A stretch of DNA of 64,000 bases, taken from NCBI GenBank assembly GCA_022822665.1, contig JAJEAR010000084.1, positions 1 through 64,000 on the forward strand, given 5' to 3'. Shown here one piece after another: positions 61,013-64,000 of this stretch (positions are counted from its first letter, which is position 1; every line of letters starts with the position of its first letter). Under the pieces are notes generated by a model. That model made no database searches, was not told the origin of the DNA, and was given only the letters and a program-made list of their open reading frames with translations. The position numbers and the translations under genes are program-made. The stretch comes from Alphaproteobacteria bacterium (GTDB lineage Bacteria; Pseudomonadota; Alphaproteobacteria; Thalassobaculales; Thalassobaculaceae).

Positions 61013-61475
61013 CCGAATGGCCCGCGTACCCGCCGCTCTCCCACAGCGCGTGCCGCAGCCGGTCGGGGATGCGGCGCGACGTGCGCGCGGCGGTGTCGAA
61101 ACACACGCTGACACCGTGTGACGTCGCCGCGCAGTAGTGCGCGGTGAAGACGCCGATCTCCAGGATCATCGACGAGGAGCCCATGCGGGTGATCGAAAGC
61201 CCGACCTCGACCTCGCCCGGGTAGCGGATCTCGCGCAGGAAATCGAGTTCGATCCGGCGCAGGATCCAGTCGAGATTGGCGAACTCGTGCCCGGAATCGA
61301 TCTGCTGTTGCATGACCCGGTGAAACAGCATGGTCCGCGCATTCTCGATGTAGACGGAATAGGCGGTGTTGTTGACGTGACCCACCGGGTCGAGATCCGC
61401 GTAGCGCAGGGATTCCCGGGTCCACACCCGGTAGGATCTGCGCTCCGTCGCCGCAAAACCGTCACTGACCGTCAT
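61005..61475 (-). CDS. Hot-dog acyl-CoA thioesterase (4HBT family)
   Basis: A 156-residue hot-dog protein. It has LRYADLDPVGHVNNTAYSVYIENART with the catalytic Asp of the 4HBT family, ELDFLREIRYPGEVEVGLSITRMGSSSM, and CAATSHGVSVCFDTAARTSRRIP. It probably hydrolyses short-chain or aromatic acyl-CoA. ATG 61475; the ORF continues 135 codons upstream without family similarity. Monocistronic. Confidence 0.88.
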   Translation of the reverse strand: MTVSDGFAATERRSYRVWTRESLRYADLDPVGHVNNTAYSVYIENARTMLFHRVMQQQIDSGHEFANLDWILRRIELDFLREIRYPGEVEVGLSITRMGSSSMILEIGVFTAHYCAATSHGVSVCFDTAARTSRRIPDRLRHALWESGGYAGHSVS

Positions 61476-61646
61476 GTGCTCCAACCCGTTCCGGTTGTGG
61501 AGAATCCGCACCGCCCGCGTGCTCCGGCGAGCCAGTATAGAGCACTGGGTGCACCGTGCTTCCCGCCCCCGAATGCCGCCTGTACCCGGACCGCGGGCGT
61601 GTGATACAGAGGGCGCCGGAAACGTCCGTGACCCCCGGAGTTGGCG

Positions 61647-62102
61647 ATGACACTGCTGCGAATCGTGCTGAAGGGAGCGCTGGTGGCCGGCGCGCTGATG
61701 CTGTTCCCCGGACCCGATGCCCGGGCGGGTGATGCCGATGCCGGCGCCAAGGTGTTCAAGAAGTGCGTGGCGTGCCATTCGCTGAAGGCGGGCAAGCGCC
61801 GGACCGGTCCGTCGCTGCACGGCGTCTACGGTCGCCAGGCCGGAACCTTCGTCGATTCCAAGGGCAAGACGTTCAGGCATTCCAAGGACATGAAGGCGGC
61901 CGGCGAGGCCGGGCTGGTCTGGTCCGCCGAGGTGCTCGCGGCCTACATCGCCGATCCCAAGCCCTATATCGGCGCGATGATCGGCAAGAAGAAGGCGAAG
62001 ACCAAGATGGTGTTCCCGGGTCTGAAGAAACCCGCCGACATCGAGAACCTTGTCGCCTATCTCGAGCCCTTTGCCTCGGGTGAGCAGGAAGGCAAGCGAT
62101 AG
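61647..62102 (+). CDS. Class I cytochrome c (c2-like), periplasmic
   Basis: A 151-residue protein. It has a signal peptide (LRIVLKGALVAGALMLFPGPDARAGDA), a single haem motif CVACH in KVFKKCVACHSLKAGK, GPSLHGVYGRQAGT, and the axial Met in KTKMVFPGLKK. The spacing is that of a mitochondrial-type soluble cytochrome c. It may carry electrons between the bc1 complex and an oxidase. The ATG at 61647 is preceded by GGAG; a TTG at 61641 is also in frame. Confidence 0.92.
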   Translation: MTLLRIVLKGALVAGALMLFPGPDARAGDADAGAKVFKKCVACHSLKAGKRRTGPSLHGVYGRQAGTFVDSKGKTFRHSKDMKAAGEAGLVWSAEVLAAYIADPKPYIGAMIGKKKAKTKMVFPGLKKPADIENLVAYLEPFASGEQEGKR

Positions 62103-62804
62103 TCACGACGCCGGTTCGGGCGCGGCCAGGTCACGACAGTCGGGCCCGGCAACGATCGGGGGCCCGGTGAGGGCCTGCAGGTCGTCGATGGACAGGCCGG
62201 CGACCTTCTCCTGTACCACCAGTCCGCCGGGAGTGACCGCGATCACCGCGAGGTCGGTGAAGATCCGGGCGACACAGCCGGCCGCGGTCAGCGGGTAGCT
62301 GCATTCCTCGACGATCTTCGGCGCACCGCTGCCGGTCACGTGGGTGGTCATGACCCACACCTGACGGGCGCCGACCGCCAGGTCCATCGCTCCGCCGACC
62401 CCGGGCGGAAACCGGTCGTCATCGGTGGTCCAGTTCGCGAGGTCGCCGGTCCCGGAGACCTGGAAGGCGCCGAGGATCGCGATGTCGAGATGGCGCCCGC
62501 GGATCATGGCAAACGCGTCCGAATGCACGAAGTAGCTGCCGCCCGGCAGCATGGTGACGGGCTGCTTGCCCGCGTTGACGAGGTCCGGGTCCTCCCGGCC
62601 GGGTTCCGGGCGTGGCCCGAAGCCGAGAACACCATTCTCGCTGTGCAGGACGATCTCCCGGTCCGGCGGCAGATGGTCGGCGCAGAGCGTCGGGATGCCG
62701 ATCCCGAGGTTGACATAGCTGCCGTCGGGAATCGCGCGCGCGGCGCGCCATGCCATCTGCTGGCGCGACAACCGGCAGGACGCAAGGTCGGGTACGAGGT
62801 TCAT
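62103..62804 (-). CDS. 3-oxoacid CoA-transferase subunit B (no adjacent subunit A)
   Basis: A 233-residue CoA-transferase B subunit. It has SRQQMAWRAARAIPDGSYVNLGIGIPTL, VLHSENGVLGFGP with the catalytic Glu, FAMIRGRHLDIAILGAFQVSGTGDLANW and GVGGAMDLAVGARQVWVMTTHV. It normally pairs with subunit A (PcaI/ScoA) directly upstream, but upstream here is a divergent aminotransferase, so the partner must lie elsewhere. It is a possible succinyl-CoA:3-oxoadipate transferase, with pcaHG 7 kb away, or an acetoacetate transferase. ATG 62804. Confidence 0.88.
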   Translation of the reverse strand: MNLVPDLASCRLSRQQMAWRAARAIPDGSYVNLGIGIPTLCADHLPPDREIVLHSENGVLGFGPRPEPGREDPDLVNAGKQPVTMLPGGSYFVHSDAFAMIRGRHLDIAILGAFQVSGTGDLANWTTDDDRFPPGVGGAMDLAVGARQVWVMTTHVTGSGAPKIVEECSYPLTAAGCVARIFTDLAVIAVTPGGLVVQEKVAGLSIDDLQALTGPPIVAGPDCRDLAAPEPAS

Positions 62805-62987
62805 GGGCGAAATGTCCACGCGGAGGGAGGGAGTCGATGCCGCTACTCTAGGCAGTGCCGCGCCGCGGCGAAAGCGGCATCGGCGGCTTTCAATTGCGCG
62901 GGCCCGCGCGTATGCTCCGCTGCCGTCATGGTGGCAACGGTGATCCATGACGACATTCCCCGCACCGACAGTTCCCGGAGAGCCCGC

Positions 62988-64000
62988 ATGTCGCTCAAGC
63001 GCGGTCGCAAGTTCCTGAACACACCCGGCCCGACCAACGTGCCCGATCGCGTGCTCAATGCCATGCACCGTCCGACACTCGACCTTTCGGACCCGGAGTT
63101 CCTGGACGTCTCAATCTCGTGTTTCCGCGACATGCGCCGCGTCATCCTGACCGAAGGCGAGGTGTTTCTCTATGCCAGCAACGGGCACGGGGTCTGGGAG
63201 GCGGCGCTCGCCAACCTGTTCTCGCCGGGCGACCGGCTGCTGGTGCCCGAAAGCGGCAACTTCTCCGCCGCCTGGCAGGACATGGCGACGGCCCTCGGTC
63301 TGGAGGTTCAGCCCCTTCCCGGCGACTGGCGCCGCCCGGCGCGTCCGGAAGCGATCGAGGCCGCGCTCAGGCAGGACGCGGGTGGAACCATCAAGGGCAT
63401 CCTGCTGGTGCACGCGGATACCGCCACCTCCTCGCTGTGCGATGTCGCGGCTGTGCGCGGCGCCATCGATGCCGCCGGCCACGATGCCCTGTTGCTGGTC
63501 GATACCATCGCGGCACTGGGCACCACCGAGTACCGGATGGACGAGTGGGGGGTCGACGTGACCGTGGCCGCGTCGCAGAAGGGGCTGATGATGGCGCCCG
63601 GGATCGGGATCATCGCCGCCAGCGAGAAGGCGTTGCGCGCCCATGAACGGGCCGCATTGCCGCGGCGCTACTGGGACTGGCGCACCCGGCTCGAGGCCGA
63701 ACACTACCGGAAGTTCTGCGGCACCGCGCCGCAGCTGATGGTCTTCGGGCTGCGCGAGGCCCTTGACATGATCTTCGAGGAGGGTCTCGAGACCATCTTC
63801 GAACGCCACCGGGTGCTGGCCGGAGCGACCCACGCCGCGGTCGAGGTCTGGAGCCAGGCCGGGACCATGAGCCTCAACATCGAGGACCCGCGCGAACGCT
63901 CGCCCGGGGTGACAACCGTGCTGACCGCAGAGGGCATCGACGCCAACGGGATGCGCGCCGTGTGTCGCGACGAGATGATGGCGGCACTCGGCGGTGGTCT
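62988..64000 (+). CDS. Serine-glyoxylate-type class V aminotransferase (3' end beyond the window)
   Basis: The frame is open from the ATG at 62988 (GGAGAG upstream) to the window edge, 337 codons. MSLKRGRKFLNTPGPTNVPDRVLNAM is the usual start; YASNGHGVWEAALANLFSPGD, VHADTATSSLCDVAAVRGAID, LLVDTIAALGTTEYRMDEWGVDV and the PLP lysine in AASQKGLMMAPG follow. The family is serine-glyoxylate or alanine-glyoxylate aminotransferase. Its hydroxypyruvate product would feed the reductase at 60 kb and the glycerate kinase at 53 kb. It is divergent from the CoA-transferase gene. Confidence 0.9.
   Translation, partial: MSLKRGRKFLNTPGPTNVPDRVLNAMHRPTLDLSDPEFLDVSISCFRDMRRVILTEGEVFLYASNGHGVWEAALANLFSPGDRLLVPESGNFSAAWQDMATALGLEVQPLPGDWRRPARPEAIEAALRQDAGGTIKGILLVHADTATSSLCDVAAVRGAIDAAGHDALLLVDTIAALGTTEYRMDEWGVDVTVAASQKGLMMAPGIGIIAASEKALRAHERAALPRRYWDWRTRLEAEHYRKFCGTAPQLMVFGLREALDMIFEEGLETIFERHRVLAGATHAAVEVWSQAGTMSLNIEDPRERSPGVTTVLTAEGIDANGMRAVCRDEMMAALGGG

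Overview
The window is GC-rich bacterial chromosome and most likely alphaproteobacterial, Rhodospirillales-like. This rests on the block rplU-rpmA-obgE-proB-proA-nadD/rsfS-rlmH-gpmI-envC-ctpA-rppH, a COQ9 homologue beside def and rpsU, two DUF465 (YdcH) genes, several TRAP/ABC uptake and hydantoinase genes, and a c-type cytochrome. The genus cannot be fixed from sequence alone. Genes are tightly packed, with many 4-nt stop/start overlaps.

Layout. 1-11.7 kb is accessory and scarred. It holds a TnpB tail at the left edge, sthA, an IS21 istB remnant, a leftward TRAP transporter-hydantoinase operon (dctP-dctQ-dctM-hyuA-hyuB) with visibly more A/T at third positions than the rest, a frameshifted and truncated IS21 istA, and a decayed LuxR-type regulator. 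It ends at a tRNA-Ser(CGA) gene whose 3' end faces this debris. 12.2-23.0 kb is a housekeeping superoperon behind a clear sigma-70-like promoter: ribosomal proteins L21/L27, ObgE, proline synthesis, an in-frame NadD-RsfS fusion, RlmH, GpmI, EnvC-like, CtpA, RppH and a CBS-less KdsD. 23.5-26 kb carries a secreted Cys-rich/Calx-beta/beta-barrel protein. 26-28.8 kb has two divergent alpha/beta hydrolases and a GST. 28.9-31.5 kb is a RimB-RimK-aspartoacylase cluster. 31.6-41.8 kb is a second hyuB-hyuA pair, coupled to a HAD phosphatase and followed by a complete Dpp/Opp-type ABC importer.

41.8-52.4 kb contains a DMT exporter, a rhodanese, a methyltransferase-HNH fusion, an aromatic amino acid decarboxylase, and a queuosine cluster (queG, tgt leftward; yhhQ-type transporter, queA rightward). 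Two unrecognised genes sit inside the queuosine cluster, one of them a tandem duplication. 52.4-64 kb has a GNAT, glycerate kinase, pcaHG-type intradiol dioxygenase, two DUF465 proteins, purEK, coq9-def, rpsU, a DUF924 protein, a hydroxypyruvate reductase-type dehydrogenase, a thioesterase, cytochrome c, an unpaired CoA-transferase B subunit, and a serine-glyoxylate-type aminotransferase cut by the right edge.

Working together: the aminotransferase, the D-hydroxyacid dehydrogenase, the glycerate kinase and GpmI could form a serine to hydroxypyruvate to glycerate to phosphoglycerate route. The queuosine genes cover precursor uptake, base exchange and the last two modification steps. The two hydantoinase pairs, each with its own importer, suggest use of cyclic amides, hydantoins or oxoproline. 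The candidates for undescribed biology are the methyltransferase-HNH fusion, the unknown pair inside the queuosine cluster, the NadD-RsfS fusion, and the Cys-rich barrel protein.
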